From positions 186,001-250,000 of the forward strand of contig CAXYDN010000007.1 in NCBI GenBank assembly GCA_964276145.1: a stretch of 64,000 nt of DNA, read 5' to 3'. A program made the position numbers and the translations under genes. This stretch comes from SCGC-AAA076-P13 sp964276145 (lineage in GTDB: Bacteria > Pseudomonadota > Gammaproteobacteria > Magnimaribacterales > D2472). The notes beneath the pieces were generated by a model. The model saw only the letters and a program-made list of their open reading frames with translations, did no database searches and was not told where the DNA came from. How positions within the stretch are numbered: the first letter of the stretch is position 1; each line of letters starts with the position of its first letter. Positions 8,219 to 16,266 of the stretch are shown piece by piece.

Positions 8219-9007
8219 GTGAAAAATAATAATTCTTTTAATATCAGCAAAAGATTGGTAGTCAAAATTGGCTCTTCCCTTCTTACAAATAAAAAAGGTG
8301 GAGTAAATAAATCTGTCTTAAAAAATGTCGTATCTGATATTGTTTGGCTGCTTAATAAAAACAAAGAGGTTATTATTGTTTCATCTGGAGCTATTGCACT
8401 TGGAAGAGGACAGTTAAACCTTAAAGATGATTTAACCCTTAATGAATCTCAAGCAGTTGCAGCTAGAGGCCAAATAGAGCTTATGACTGCTTGGAAGAAT
8501 GAATTTAAAAAACATAAATTACAAGTTGCTCAAATTTTATTATCACCATCTGATGCAGAAAACAAAAAATCATCTAAAAATGCTATAGCTACAATTGAAA
8601 ATCTAATAAGTTTTAATTGTATTCCCATAATTAATGAGAACGATACAACCTCAACTGATGAAATAAAGTTTGGAGATAATGATATTCTTGCATCTAAAAT
8701 ATCCAAACTCATTAAAGCAGATCATCTAATCCTTTTATCTAATGTTGATGGTCTTTATAAAGAACCGCCAAAAAATAAAAAAAATGATGTACTTGTATCT
8801 GAGATTTTATTTATTAATAAATCTATTAGAAATATGGCTGGAACCGCATCAAGACTTGGCAAAGGCGGAATGATTTCAAAAATTAAAGCTGCAGAGATAT
8901 GTATGAAATCAAAATGTTCAGTTATTATCACTTCTGGATTAAAAAAGGACCCTATTAAAAGCCTTGCTAGAAAAACTACTAAATCAACAAGATTCATATC
9001 TAAATAA
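8219..9007 (+). CDS. proB: Glutamate 5-kinase, kinase domain only
   Basis: First proline-synthesis step: ATP-dependent phosphorylation of glutamate. GTG start, 262 residues. It is an amino-acid-kinase fold with V-V-K-I-G-S-S-L-L (phosphate loop), V-S-S-G-A-I-A-L-G, N-E-N-D-T-T-S-T-D-E-I-K-F-G-D-N-D (substrate site) and G-T-A-S-R-L-G-K-G-G-M. E. coli ProB (367 residues) has an extra C-terminal PUA domain; here the protein stops right after the kinase domain, a known shorter form. Its stop and the proA start overlap as TAATG, implying coupling. Confidence 0.95.
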   Translation: MKNNNSFNISKRLVVKIGSSLLTNKKGGVNKSVLKNVVSDIVWLLNKNKEVIIVSSGAIALGRGQLNLKDDLTLNESQAVAARGQIELMTAWKNEFKKHKLQVAQILLSPSDAENKKSSKNAIATIENLISFNCIPIINENDTTSTDEIKFGDNDILASKISKLIKADHLILLSNVDGLYKEPPKNKKNDVLVSEILFINKSIRNMAGTASRLGKGGMISKIKAAEICMKSKCSVIITSGLKKDPIKSLARKTTKSTRFISK

Positions 9008-10269
9008 TGATTTCCTTTATAGATAAAATTAATCAGATAGGCCTTCAAGCTAAAGAAGCATCAAAAATCTTGGCTAAAATTCCAGCTAATAAAAAAAATG
9101 AAGCTCTATTGGCTATGGCTGATCACATCCTAAATGACAAAGAGTTAATCTTAGAAGCAAATAAAATAGATATAGAACAAGCAAAAGCAAAGGGTTTATC
9201 AGAATCATTTGTCGATAGATTGGAACTTAATGAGGAAAGACTTGAATCAATTTCAGCAACTCTTAGAGAAATTGAAAACTTTAAAGACCCTATTGGAAGG
9301 GTTTTAGATTCTTGGACAAGGCCAAATGGATTGAATATATCAAGGGTATCTACTCCTCTTGGAACCATTGGAGTCATTTATGAAAGTAGGCCCAATGTTA
9401 CAGCAGACGCAGGAGCGTTATGTCTTAAATCAGGTAATGCCTCTATCTTGAGAGGAGGTTCTGATAGTATTAATTCTTGCATAGCAATTCATGACAGTAT
9501 GATAAAAGGACTCAATGATGCTGGTATCACTGAGCACGCAATTCAAATTATTGAGGATACAAATAGAGAAGCTGTAAATATGATGTTACAGGGAATTAAC
9601 AAATCTATTGATGTTATTGTTCCTAGAGGTGGTAAGAGCTTAGTTGCTCAGATTGAAAAAGAAGCCAAGGTTCCAGTATTTGCTCATCTAGAAGGTATTT
9701 GTCATATATATATTGATAAAGATGCTGATCTAGAAAAAACTATAAATGTTTGTGTAAACGCAAAAATGAGAAGGCCAGGTATATGCGGTGCCGTAGAAAC
9801 TATCTTAGTTCACTCAGAAATTGCAATGACGTGTTTGCCAGACTTAATTAATGCATTATCAGCAAGAGCTTGTGAAATAAGGGGATGCAAAGAAACTCAA
9901 CAATATTCTGAGAATGTTTTAGCTGCAAGTGATGAAGATTGGAGAACAGAATATTTATTACCAATTGTTAGTATTAAGATCGTTAAAGATTATGAAGAAG
10001 CTATTGAACATATAGAAACTTTCTCATCAGGCCATACCGAATCTATACTGACTGAAAATTTAAATACAGCAGCACAATTTCAAAAAGATTTAGATAGTGC
10101 CATTGTAATGCACAATGTCTCAACTCAGTTTGCAGATGGTGGTGAGTTTGGTCTGGGTGGTGAAATTGGAATTGCAACTGGAAAATTTCATGCAAGAGGC
10201 CCTGTTGGAGTTGATCAATTAACTAGTTTTAAATATCTTGTAAATGGTAATGGTCATACAAGACCTTAA
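9007..10269 (+). CDS. proA: Glutamate-5-semialdehyde dehydrogenase (gamma-glutamyl phosphate reductase)
   Basis: Second proline-synthesis step: NADPH reduction of gamma-glutamyl phosphate. 420 residues of ALDH-superfamily fold, as in E. coli (417). It includes I-Y-E-S-R-P-N-V-T-A-D-A, G-N-A-S-I-L-R-G-G, V-I-V-P-R-G-G-K, and the catalytic cysteine region M-R-R-P-G-I-C-G-A-V-E-T. The end motif G-E-I-G-I-A-T-G-K-F-H-A-R-G-P-V-G is typical. It forms a two-gene operon with proB. Confidence 0.97.
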   Translation: MISFIDKINQIGLQAKEASKILAKIPANKKNEALLAMADHILNDKELILEANKIDIEQAKAKGLSESFVDRLELNEERLESISATLREIENFKDPIGRVLDSWTRPNGLNISRVSTPLGTIGVIYESRPNVTADAGALCLKSGNASILRGGSDSINSCIAIHDSMIKGLNDAGITEHAIQIIEDTNREAVNMMLQGINKSIDVIVPRGGKSLVAQIEKEAKVPVFAHLEGICHIYIDKDADLEKTINVCVNAKMRRPGICGAVETILVHSEIAMTCLPDLINALSARACEIRGCKETQQYSENVLAASDEDWRTEYLLPIVSIKIVKDYEEAIEHIETFSSGHTESILTENLNTAAQFQKDLDSAIVMHNVSTQFADGGEFGLGGEIGIATGKFHARGPVGVDQLTSFKYLVNGNGHTRP

Positions 10270-10370
10270 CCATCCATAAATATAACTATCATAAATAATT
10301 CTCTTATTTGTAATAAAACTACAAATATATAGTCTTAAATATCCTTTAGAATTAGCATAAAATAAAATCA

Positions 10371-10399
10371 TTGACAATTTCAAGGTTAAAAAACATTAT
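10371..10399 (+). promoter_or_regulatory. Candidate sigma-70 promoter
   Basis: TTGACA at 10371-10376 is a perfect -35 box. CATTAT at 10394-10399, after a 17-bp spacer, matches 4 of 6 bases of TATAAT. The predicted start near 10406 lies just before the 5' arm of the long stem described in the next entry. Confidence 0.5.
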
Positions 10400-10405
10400 T
10401 CACTA

Positions 10406-10505
10406 CATAAGTATTGCTTGTTCACAAAATAGTTTATTTATTCTCCCCTATTAGAATGACTAACTAACTCCTCTCCAAGAACTGAATAAGCAATACTACC
10501 TTTTT
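10406..10505 (+). ncRNA. Candidate small RNA or structured leader
   Basis: The 300-bp gap between proA and the lipoprotein gene holds a 14-bp terminal stem: 10410-10423 (AGTATTGCTTGTTC) pairs with 10484-10497 (GAATAAGCAATACT), 13 Watson-Crick pairs plus one G-U. Inside, TAGTT/AACTA and ATTCT/AGAAT form a second, interrupted stem with loop CCCCTATT. A C-rich single-stranded stretch, CTCCTCTCC, lies at 10468-10476. TTTTT at 10501-10505 follows the stem. A promoter-like site precedes it. Inference: either a ~100-nt small RNA with anti-Shine-Dalgarno loops, or the 5' leader of the lipoprotein gene. It lacks the 4.5S RNA core. Confidence 0.4.
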
Positions 10506-10569
10506 ACTGCTTTGACTTCTAAGTACGCCCAGTAAATAACTTTAACTTTTTATATGGTAGAGTGTTTAT

Positions 10570-12465
10570 ATGAGCAAAAATTATTTCTTAACCCCACTTT
10601 TTTTATCAACAATACTTGTATCCTGCGGTGGCGGTGGTGGCGGTGGTGGCGGTGAATCAAATGGTTCTTCTGGTGGTGGATATGGTACACCTACCAATGC
10701 TGCTCCAACAATTAATAATACAGATATGAATATTTCAGTGCAGGAGAATCAAACTTCGGCATTCACTGTAAATGCTTCAGATTCTAATGGAGATACCCTA
10801 GCGTATAGTTTGTCTGGAGATGATTCATCTTTACTAAGTATTTCAACTGCAGGTTTAGTAACTTTTAATACCGCTCCAGATTATGAAGATCCTAGTGATG
10901 CAGATACTAACAACATCTACAAAATTACAGCTTCGGTTTCGGATGGTAGCTTAAATGCAACAAAAAATTTTGAAGTTACAGTGACTAACGATACAGCCGA
11001 TGATGTTACAACAAGCAATTTTGATGGAGTCTTGATTAGAGATGGCTACATCCAATCTGCAACAGTTTGCATGCCAGTTACCGATGCAGATGGGGATGAC
11101 ACTTGTGAAGGCGCAACCTATTTAACCACAACTAATGCTGATGGATCATTCTCATTAGACATAGATGATAATATTACCGCCACTATTAAATTATTAGCTG
11201 AGGATGGTTTTAATCCCATTACTAATGATGAAGATTCATTCACTATGGGATTAATTGATCCCTCAGCTGAACAAAATCTTGTTATTTCACCATTGAGTAC
11301 GATGCTTTATGTTGATGATAGATTCTCTTATGAATCTATAAAAGAAAAGCTTGGCGTTGACTCAAACTTTATGATTCGCACTGTCGATCCGTATATGAGC
11401 GTTAGCAGCGCTGCATCAAATAAAGCGGCCTTAGTAAATACTCAACTACTAATGATGTATGAAACACTTAGTGTTCTGCAAACTCAGTCAGGTGCTTCAA
11501 ATTTAACAGCTGTTACCACAGTTAATAATGCTATTTTTGAACGTGATGCTGCAACTGAAACGTCTCTTGGCGATACGACCCTAGTAAGAGACGTTCTACT
11601 AAACCTTAATTTACCAAACTATACAGTTACAAATGAACAACTAGAAAACTTGTCAGGGAGTTTTTCTTCATTTTTACAGAAGGTTTATGTAGATTCAAAT
11701 AACGAGCAGGCATACTTCTCTATGACAGCAAGAGATCATGTTGCTCCTCTTCTTAAAGGTATTTTAGATGACACAGCCGATAGCAGTGAAATTGATCAAA
11801 TCATTTTTAATACCTTGCAATGGATTTCAGATAAAAGTTCAAGAACAAATCTTACAGATGTTGAAGACTTTAGAACAACCTCCTATACCATTGGAAATAG
11901 TGGCTCTGCATACTATACAGTTGATGGAGTTAATGCTGATTCAACTGCCTTAATAATATATGCAAGAGTTGGAGATACCATAGTCTTTGAACCAACCACA
12001 AATAGTGTTTTTACTGCACATCCATTTGAAATATCTACTGCTCAAAATGATACTGCTGGTAATAACAATATTGGTTCAAGCGAAGGATGGAGCCAGTCAA
12101 ATAACACTCTTACAGTAACAGCAGATACCCCGACAATTCTATATCCTCATTGCGGTGTTCATTCTGGTATGTACACTAATGGAAAAATAGAAATCGTGAC
12201 AACATTTGATCAATCGAAAATAGATATTAATCAAGCTTCTAGTGCATTAGAGGTAAATGGAACTGTTTCTGTAGGTCCATATAAAGGTGCCTCAGGATTT
12301 ACACATAAAGTCTATTTAAGAACTGCTGATGCTGGAGATAGTCAACATGCACATGAGTTTAATGAATATCCAGGAATTACCTTTTATATGCCTCCTGCAC
12401 AAGGCTACCATGGACAAAGTACAAGTTCTGGAGAGCCTAGATTTAAAACTAAGTCGCATTATTAA
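10570..12465 (+). CDS. Lipoprotein with cadherin-like and cupredoxin-like domains
   Basis: 631 residues. The signal peptide ends in lipobox L-V-S-C, then nine glycines and a Ser/Gly linker. Residues about 45-140 resemble a cadherin-like beta-sandwich (V-Q-E-N-Q-T-S-A-F-T-V-N-A-S-D). The middle is unrecognised. Residues about 445-550 look like a blue-copper domain: H484 (A-H-P-F-E-I) and a C528-x2-H531-x2-M534 cluster in Y-P-H-C-G-V-H-S-G-M, followed by Y-x-N-G-K-I-E-I-V, the usual closing strand. The last 70 residues are His-rich and unrecognised. Inference: a lipid-anchored, copper-binding, possibly electron-transfer surface protein. The gene stands alone between proA and the convergent block downstream. 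Confidence 0.75.
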   Translation: MSKNYFLTPLFLSTILVSCGGGGGGGGGESNGSSGGGYGTPTNAAPTINNTDMNISVQENQTSAFTVNASDSNGDTLAYSLSGDDSSLLSISTAGLVTFNTAPDYEDPSDADTNNIYKITASVSDGSLNATKNFEVTVTNDTADDVTTSNFDGVLIRDGYIQSATVCMPVTDADGDDTCEGATYLTTTNADGSFSLDIDDNITATIKLLAEDGFNPITNDEDSFTMGLIDPSAEQNLVISPLSTMLYVDDRFSYESIKEKLGVDSNFMIRTVDPYMSVSSAASNKAALVNTQLLMMYETLSVLQTQSGASNLTAVTTVNNAIFERDAATETSLGDTTLVRDVLLNLNLPNYTVTNEQLENLSGSFSSFLQKVYVDSNNEQAYFSMTARDHVAPLLKGILDDTADSSEIDQIIFNTLQWISDKSSRTNLTDVEDFRTTSYTIGNSGSAYYTVDGVNADSTALIIYARVGDTIVFEPTTNSVFTAHPFEISTAQNDTAGNNNIGSSEGWSQSNNTLTVTADTPTILYPHCGVHSGMYTNGKIEIVTTFDQSKIDINQASSALEVNGTVSVGPYKGASGFTHKVYLRTADAGDSQHAHEFNEYPGITFYMPPAQGYHGQSTSSGEPRFKTKSHY

Positions 12466-12567
12466 ATAGCTTTAATACTTGTATTAGGTCTATGAACCAT
12501 AAACTATTAAGCTAATATAATATTACTTGTTTCTGATTAGGGTATGAGAGATACAAATAAGAACAAA

Positions 12568-12888
12568 CTAAGAAGGCTCGCTAGCGCTAAACCTTATTAA
12601 ATTCTTAGCAAGTTTTTTTGCATATCTTTTAAAAACTTTTAAGGCTTTATTTAAATCTTTCTGAATCTCCTCTTCAGCTAAAGAATAGCCATCCCAATAC
12701 GAAATTCTATAACCATAATCTTTCTCGACAATTTCTATTGAAGCAGAATCTATATTTATAGCATCACTATGTCTAATGCTTACTGAATTATCTGCCAAAT
12801 GAATATATGTATTGGGAATATTTGAGAAAATAGATTTAAATAAATTTTCAATTCTAATGCTGCTATTTTTTATATTTGTGTTGATCAT
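12568..12888 (-). CDS. Hypothetical protein
   Basis: About 106 residues from ATG at 12888; a TTG at 12912 would add eight. The gene overlaps the end of the preceding DUF2805-type gene either way. No known domain is recognised. A mixed alpha/beta N-terminal half is followed by a strongly basic, helical C-terminus (K-A-L-K-V-F-K-R-Y-A-K-K-L-A-K-N). No signal peptide or membrane segment is visible. It is the last gene of the small minus-strand cluster after rsmJ and may be translationally coupled to its neighbour. Confidence 0.55.
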   Translation of the reverse strand: MINTNIKNSSIRIENLFKSIFSNIPNTYIHLADNSVSIRHSDAINIDSASIEIVEKDYGYRISYWDGYSLAEEEIQKDLNKALKVFKRYAKKLAKNLIRFSASEPS

Positions 12889-13111
12889 ATGAATGATGTC
12901 TTCCAACTCCAAATTCTCTTAAGCCAATATGTTTTGTTTTTCTTCCCTTTGCTCTTTTTCGCCATAAAACATAACTATTTTTCTTCAAATTATCTCTCAT
13001 TAAATCTTCAACTTGATTTTGATTTAAGCCATAAGTAGCCTCTATGGCATCAAAGGGAGTTCTGTCTTCCCATGCCATTTCAATAATTCTAGATATGTCT
13101 TCTTGCTTCAA
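12863..13111 (-). CDS. TIGR03643/DUF2805 family protein
   Basis: 82 residues. The N-terminal half (I-S-R-I-I-E-M-A-W-E-D-R-T-P-F-D-A-I-E) followed by L-W-R-K-R-A-K-G-R-K-T-K-H matches a small, conserved bacterial family of unknown function. A helix-turn-helix-like layout with a basic tail suggests nucleic-acid contact, which is inference. The start is TTG at 13109-13111, sharing bases with the TGA of the upstream small gene, a coupling arrangement. Confidence 0.8.
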   Translation of the reverse strand: MKQEDISRIIEMAWEDRTPFDAIEATYGLNQNQVEDLMRDNLKKNSYVLWRKRAKGRKTKHIGLREFGVGRHHSYDQHKYKK

Positions 13112-13275
13112 GATTGTAACTTAGAGATCTGATTCTCAAGTTCTGAGATTCGTCTTTTGAGAGGCTCAAGCTCTTCTTTTTTAATAAAACCTGCTTCTTT
13201 CATAAATTTTTCAAGAGCTGGTTTCATCATTTTCTCCATATTTTTTGCGTCTTTCATCATGCTGAATGGGTTCAT
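13108..13275 (-). CDS. Small coiled-coil protein, UbiK/BMFP-like tail
   Basis: A 55-residue gene with a good ribosome site (GGAGAA, 5 bp before the ATG at 13275). The N-terminus is Met/Lys-rich and amphipathic (S-M-M-K-D-A-K-N-M-E-K-M-M-K-P). The C-terminus, E-E-L-E-P-L-K-R-R-I-S-E-L-E-N-Q-I, is a heptad coiled coil like the end of UbiK/BMFP (YqiC) proteins, which form trimers and assist ubiquinone synthesis. It is about half the usual length, so the family call is tentative. The stop overlaps the TTG start of the next gene. Confidence 0.55.
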   Translation of the reverse strand: MNPFSMMKDAKNMEKMMKPALEKFMKEAGFIKKEELEPLKRRISELENQISKLQS

Positions 13276-13298
13276 TTTTTCTCCTAAATATTCATGTA

Positions 13299-14030
13299 TT
13301 ATATATAAACATCGAATCGTGTGGATTTACCTTTAATTTGATAATTAAATTTATTATCTAATAAGTCTGATTTGATAGGTCTTTTCAAGACTATTTTTTT
13401 GTAATTATTCTCTTTAAATTCAAAAAATATATTATCTCCACAATCTTCGATCATTTCAATTTGTAGAATGTCTTTTATGAGAGCAATATTTCCTGATCTT
13501 AGGATATTCTTCTTTGGTTCTGGATACATAGGATCTAAATAAATAACATCAACGTTTTTATAATCTTTATAGCATTCTGCAGAATTTCCATTTATTAATT
13601 TAAGATTTTCTATAAATGGTAATTGATCTCTTGCTCTCTTAAGCGCGTCAGAAATTAGTAAAAAAAGAATCTTGCTTTGCTCGCATGCAATTACTCTATG
13701 ACCTAAGGCTAAGAAAATAAGAGTATCAGAAAGCAGTCCAGCTGTTCCGTCAAAAATACTAAGTGGCCCATTATTTCTTCCAAGTGTTTTTTTAAGTAAT
13801 TTTTCATGATCGGATCTTTTAAGCCTCCATCCCATAGAGCCTTTTAGAAAATCTACATGTAAAGATTTAGAATTATCAGAATTAAAAATGAAATTTAAGC
13901 CATTCTGTTTGAAAATAAAAAAAGGTTCATTGATAGGTATTTTAGTAACTACATTTAAATCAAAGCTTTCTTGAATATTATTGACCTTGTTTTCATTGCT
14001 TGAACAATCAAGGAAAATACTTAGGGTCAT
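13299..14030 (-). CDS. rsmJ: 16S rRNA (guanine-1516-N2)-methyltransferase RsmJ
   Basis: Methylates G1516 of 16S rRNA. About 243 residues from the ATG at 14030, which overlaps the uppP stop as ATGA; an upstream in-frame ATG would extend into uppP and is less likely. Motifs: F-D-G-T-A-G-L-L-S-D-T (SAM loop, usually D-x-T-A-G-L-G), V-I-A-C-E-Q-S, the catalytic-type Y-L-D-P-M-Y-P, and the C-terminal K-G-K-S-T-R-F-D-V-Y typical of RsmJ/YhiQ. Fold class: Rossmann methyltransferase. Confidence 0.93.
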   Translation of the reverse strand: MTLSIFLDCSSNENKVNNIQESFDLNVVTKIPINEPFFIFKQNGLNFIFNSDNSKSLHVDFLKGSMGWRLKRSDHEKLLKKTLGRNNGPLSIFDGTAGLLSDTLIFLALGHRVIACEQSKILFLLISDALKRARDQLPFIENLKLINGNSAECYKDYKNVDVIYLDPMYPEPKKNILRSGNIALIKDILQIEMIEDCGDNIFFEFKENNYKKIVLKRPIKSDLLDNKFNYQIKGKSTRFDVYI

Positions 14031-14818
14031 ATTAAAAGCAATAGAATACATCCCAAAATAATTCTATAGATGACAAATGGATACATACCAATTCTATCAA
14101 CAAAAATAAGGAAATATTTTATTGTTAAAAAAGCAACAACACATGAAGTAATCAAGCCAATAAACAAAGAAACAAAATTAAATGAATAACTTGATGTGCT
14201 TATCTCGATAAGCAAAAAAACTAACGCCCCAAAAATTGTTGGGATACTTAATAAAAAGGCGAATTTAGAGGCATCTTTTAAACTTAAACCTATGAACAAT
14301 GCTGCTGTCATTGCAGTTCCAGATCTTGAAGCTCCAGGTAAGAGTGCAAAAACCTGAAACAATCCAATAAACAAAGCTCCTATGATACTAAGCTCAACTA
14401 ATGTTTTACTAACAGAGCTATACAGGTATGCAATAAATAAGAATCCTGCAAATATTAAGTTCATATAAGCAATACTGCTAATGTTAGTTCTATTGATATT
14501 GATTAAATCAGAGCCAAAGAACCCAGCTAAAACAATAGGTATGGTTGCAATGATTAACAATAAAGCCAACCCTCTTTCCTCTGCAAGCGAACTATTGCTT
14601 TGAAATAAAGATTTTGTCATAGCCAAGATGTCGTCACGGAAGTAGTAAATAACAGCAAGCAAAGTTCCAACATGAACTGAAATATCAAAAGCTAGCCCAA
14701 GATCATTTGAGCCAAATACTAAGGATGGAAACAATAAATGTGCTGAGCTTGATATTGGTAAAAACTCAGTTAATCCTTGAATAATGCCTAGTATAAAACT
14801 TAAAAATAAATCACTCAT
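14027..14818 (-). CDS. uppP: Undecaprenyl-diphosphatase UppP (BacA)
   Basis: Membrane phosphatase that regenerates undecaprenyl phosphate, the lipid carrier for peptidoglycan and other envelope polymers. About 263 residues from the ATG at 14818. Motifs: G-I-I-Q-G-L-T-E-F-L-P-I-S-S-S-A-H-L (first catalytic segment) and L-P-G-A-S-R-S-G-T-A-M-T-A (second, with the essential Arg/Ser). Seven or eight membrane helices are visible. An upstream ATG is open but would add 19 polar residues and overlap the preceding gene deeply. It overlaps the tsaB-like gene by 8 bp and rsmJ by 4 bp. Confidence 0.96.
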   Translation of the reverse strand: MSDLFLSFILGIIQGLTEFLPISSSAHLLFPSLVFGSNDLGLAFDISVHVGTLLAVIYYFRDDILAMTKSLFQSNSSLAEERGLALLLIIATIPIVLAGFFGSDLININRTNISSIAYMNLIFAGFLFIAYLYSSVSKTLVELSIIGALFIGLFQVFALLPGASRSGTAMTAALFIGLSLKDASKFAFLLSIPTIFGALVFLLIEISTSSYSFNFVSLFIGLITSCVVAFLTIKYFLIFVDRIGMYPFVIYRIILGCILLLLI

Positions 14819-15242
14819 GAATCTTTTTATATTGAGTTTCTTCTGTGTATGTTGGATTTGCATCTTTAGGCTCAAAAAAATCAGCCTTCATGCCTGAATC
14901 TATAAATTTTTGATGAGCTTTTTTTGCAATTAAGTCAGATGAAATATCCTTTATATCCTCGACATCTACAATTATCAAAGGTTTATTAAGTGCTGAAGAA
15001 ATGCCTTTCAAGAAAGATGCAACACTTCTTGTAGCAGTATATGAACCCTCATCATTAGCATATGCAAAAATATCAATATCATCCATAGAAAAGAAAGAAT
15101 CTAAGCCAATTGCCGATAACATTTCTAACCAATTGGGTCGATCTTTCCTATCATGGTTAATTGAGTACTGAAGAACATCGTCTTTTAAGACAACGCATAA
15201 TGAAGTTGTGTTACCAGAACTTTGAATAGCCAGAATATTCAT
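14811..15242 (-). CDS. tsaB: Shortened TsaB-like protein
   Basis: TsaB partners TsaD/TsaE in making the universal t6A37 modification of ANN-reading tRNAs. The N-terminus N-I-L-A-I-Q-S-S-G-N-T-T-S-L fits the ASKHA start of TsaB, and D-E-G-S-Y-T-A-T-R-S-V-A-S-F replaces the usual G-P-G-S-F-T-G-L-R. The C-terminus (N-P-T-Y-T-E-E-T-Q-Y-K-K) resembles the normal TsaB end. At 143 residues against about 231 in E. coli, most of the second subdomain is missing, as if internally deleted. It sits between adk and uppP in a tight operon. Confidence 0.8.
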   Translation of the reverse strand: MNILAIQSSGNTTSLCVVLKDDVLQYSINHDRKDRPNWLEMLSAIGLDSFFSMDDIDIFAYANDEGSYTATRSVASFLKGISSALNKPLIIVDVEDIKDISSDLIAKKAHQKFIDSGMKADFFEPKDANPTYTEETQYKKIHE

Positions 15243-15247
15243 GAAAT

Positions 15248-15892
15248 TTAAATTTGACTAGATATCAATTCAAAAACTTCGTCTACAGTTTTGCTGCCAT
15301 CAACCTTTATATATTTTAAATTACTGGAGTTTGATTGATTAATATAAAATTCTGATAAAGGCTTTGTTTGATCATGATATACGCTCAATCTTTTGATAAC
15401 TGTATCTGGTTTGTCATCTTCTCTTTGAATTAAAGGCTCTCCTGTTTCATCATCAATGCCTTCTACTTTTGGAGGATTGTATTCGATGTGATAATTCTTA
15501 CCCGAGCCAGGATGCACTCTTCTCCCAGACATCCTATTAACAATTACCTCATCATCTACATGAATTTCAATTACATGAGTAAATTGTATTCCCATGCTTT
15601 GCAGTTCTGAGGCTTGGCCTAAAGTTCTTGGTACACCATCAAATAAAGAACCATTTATACAGTCTGGTTTTGTTAGCCTATCTTCAATTAATGAACCGAT
15701 AATTTCATCAGAAACAAGTCCGCCTGTATCAAGAATATTTGATACTTTTTTGCCAAAATCGCTACCCGAAGCAACTGCTTCTCTTAGCATATCACCGGTG
15801 CTAATTTTTGGAATATTGCAAAGACTGCATATTAAATCTGCCTGTGTTCCCTTCCCAGCTCCTGGAGGACCTAATAAAATAATGTTTTTCAT
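15248..15892 (-). CDS. adk: Adenylate kinase
   Basis: Interconverts AMP + ATP and 2 ADP in the cytoplasm. 214 residues, exactly the E. coli length. P-loop G-P-P-G-A-G-K-G-T-Q at residues 7-16; NMP-binding region with S-T-G-D-M-L-R; D-G-V-P-R-T (the usual F-D-G-F-P-R-T with Val replacing Phe); LID domain of the long type beginning G-R-R-V-H-P-G-S-G-K-N-Y-H. The ATG overlaps the acpS stop by 4 bp. It is joined with tsaB and uppP downstream. Confidence 0.97.
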   Translation of the reverse strand: MKNIILLGPPGAGKGTQADLICSLCNIPKISTGDMLREAVASGSDFGKKVSNILDTGGLVSDEIIGSLIEDRLTKPDCINGSLFDGVPRTLGQASELQSMGIQFTHVIEIHVDDEVIVNRMSGRRVHPGSGKNYHIEYNPPKVEGIDDETGEPLIQREDDKPDTVIKRLSVYHDQTKPLSEFYINQSNSSNLKYIKVDGSKTVDEVFELISSQI

Positions 15893-16266
15893 ATCTCTAA
15901 TATAGCAAATGCTATTGCGTGCTCACTTTCGTCTGCAAGACTAACATGAGTTTTTGTTATACCCAAGTTTATAATAGTTTTTTTTACATCCCCTAACGGA
16001 TTAAAGTATGGCTTACCTTTTTCGTCCCTTAGAATCTCAAGTTCTTTAAATAAAATTGGTTTTCTTATCCCGGTTCCAAAGGCTTTTGATAGAGCTTCCT
16101 TGCAAGCAAATTGTTTTGCTAGATAAGCAATGAATTTATTTACATCATAGGATGCGGATATCTTTAATTCATTAGCTGACAATATCTTTTCAGAGAATGA
16201 TTTAAGTGAATCCATCTTCTTGATCCTTGATATATTTACAATATCTGTGCCAATGCCATAAATCAT
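15889..16266 (-). CDS. acpS: Holo-[acyl-carrier-protein] synthase
   Basis: Transfers 4'-phosphopantetheine from CoA to the ACP serine, activating fatty-acid synthesis. 125 residues. It begins I-Y-G-I-G-T-D-I-V-N-I-S-R-I with the metal-binding Asp, followed by the second signature F-A-C-K-E-A-L-S-K-A-F-G-T-G-I and the C-terminal H-V-S-L-A-D-E-S-E-H-A-I-A. It is normally preceded by pdxJ in this operon; here recO stops directly at the acpS start and pdxJ is absent. Confidence 0.97.
   Translation of the reverse strand: MIYGIGTDIVNISRIKKMDSLKSFSEKILSANELKISASYDVNKFIAYLAKQFACKEALSKAFGTGIRKPILFKELEILRDEKGKPYFNPLGDVKKTIINLGITKTHVSLADESEHAIAFAILEI

Noticed and set aside
10406..10505. 4.5S (SRP) RNA
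   Set aside because: The stem length fits, but the conserved GGAAGGAAGCA core is missing.
12467..12515. TAGCTTTAATA with TATTAAGCTA as terminator of the lipoprotein gene
   Set aside because: AT-rich stem with a bulge and a ~29-base loop, no T-run.
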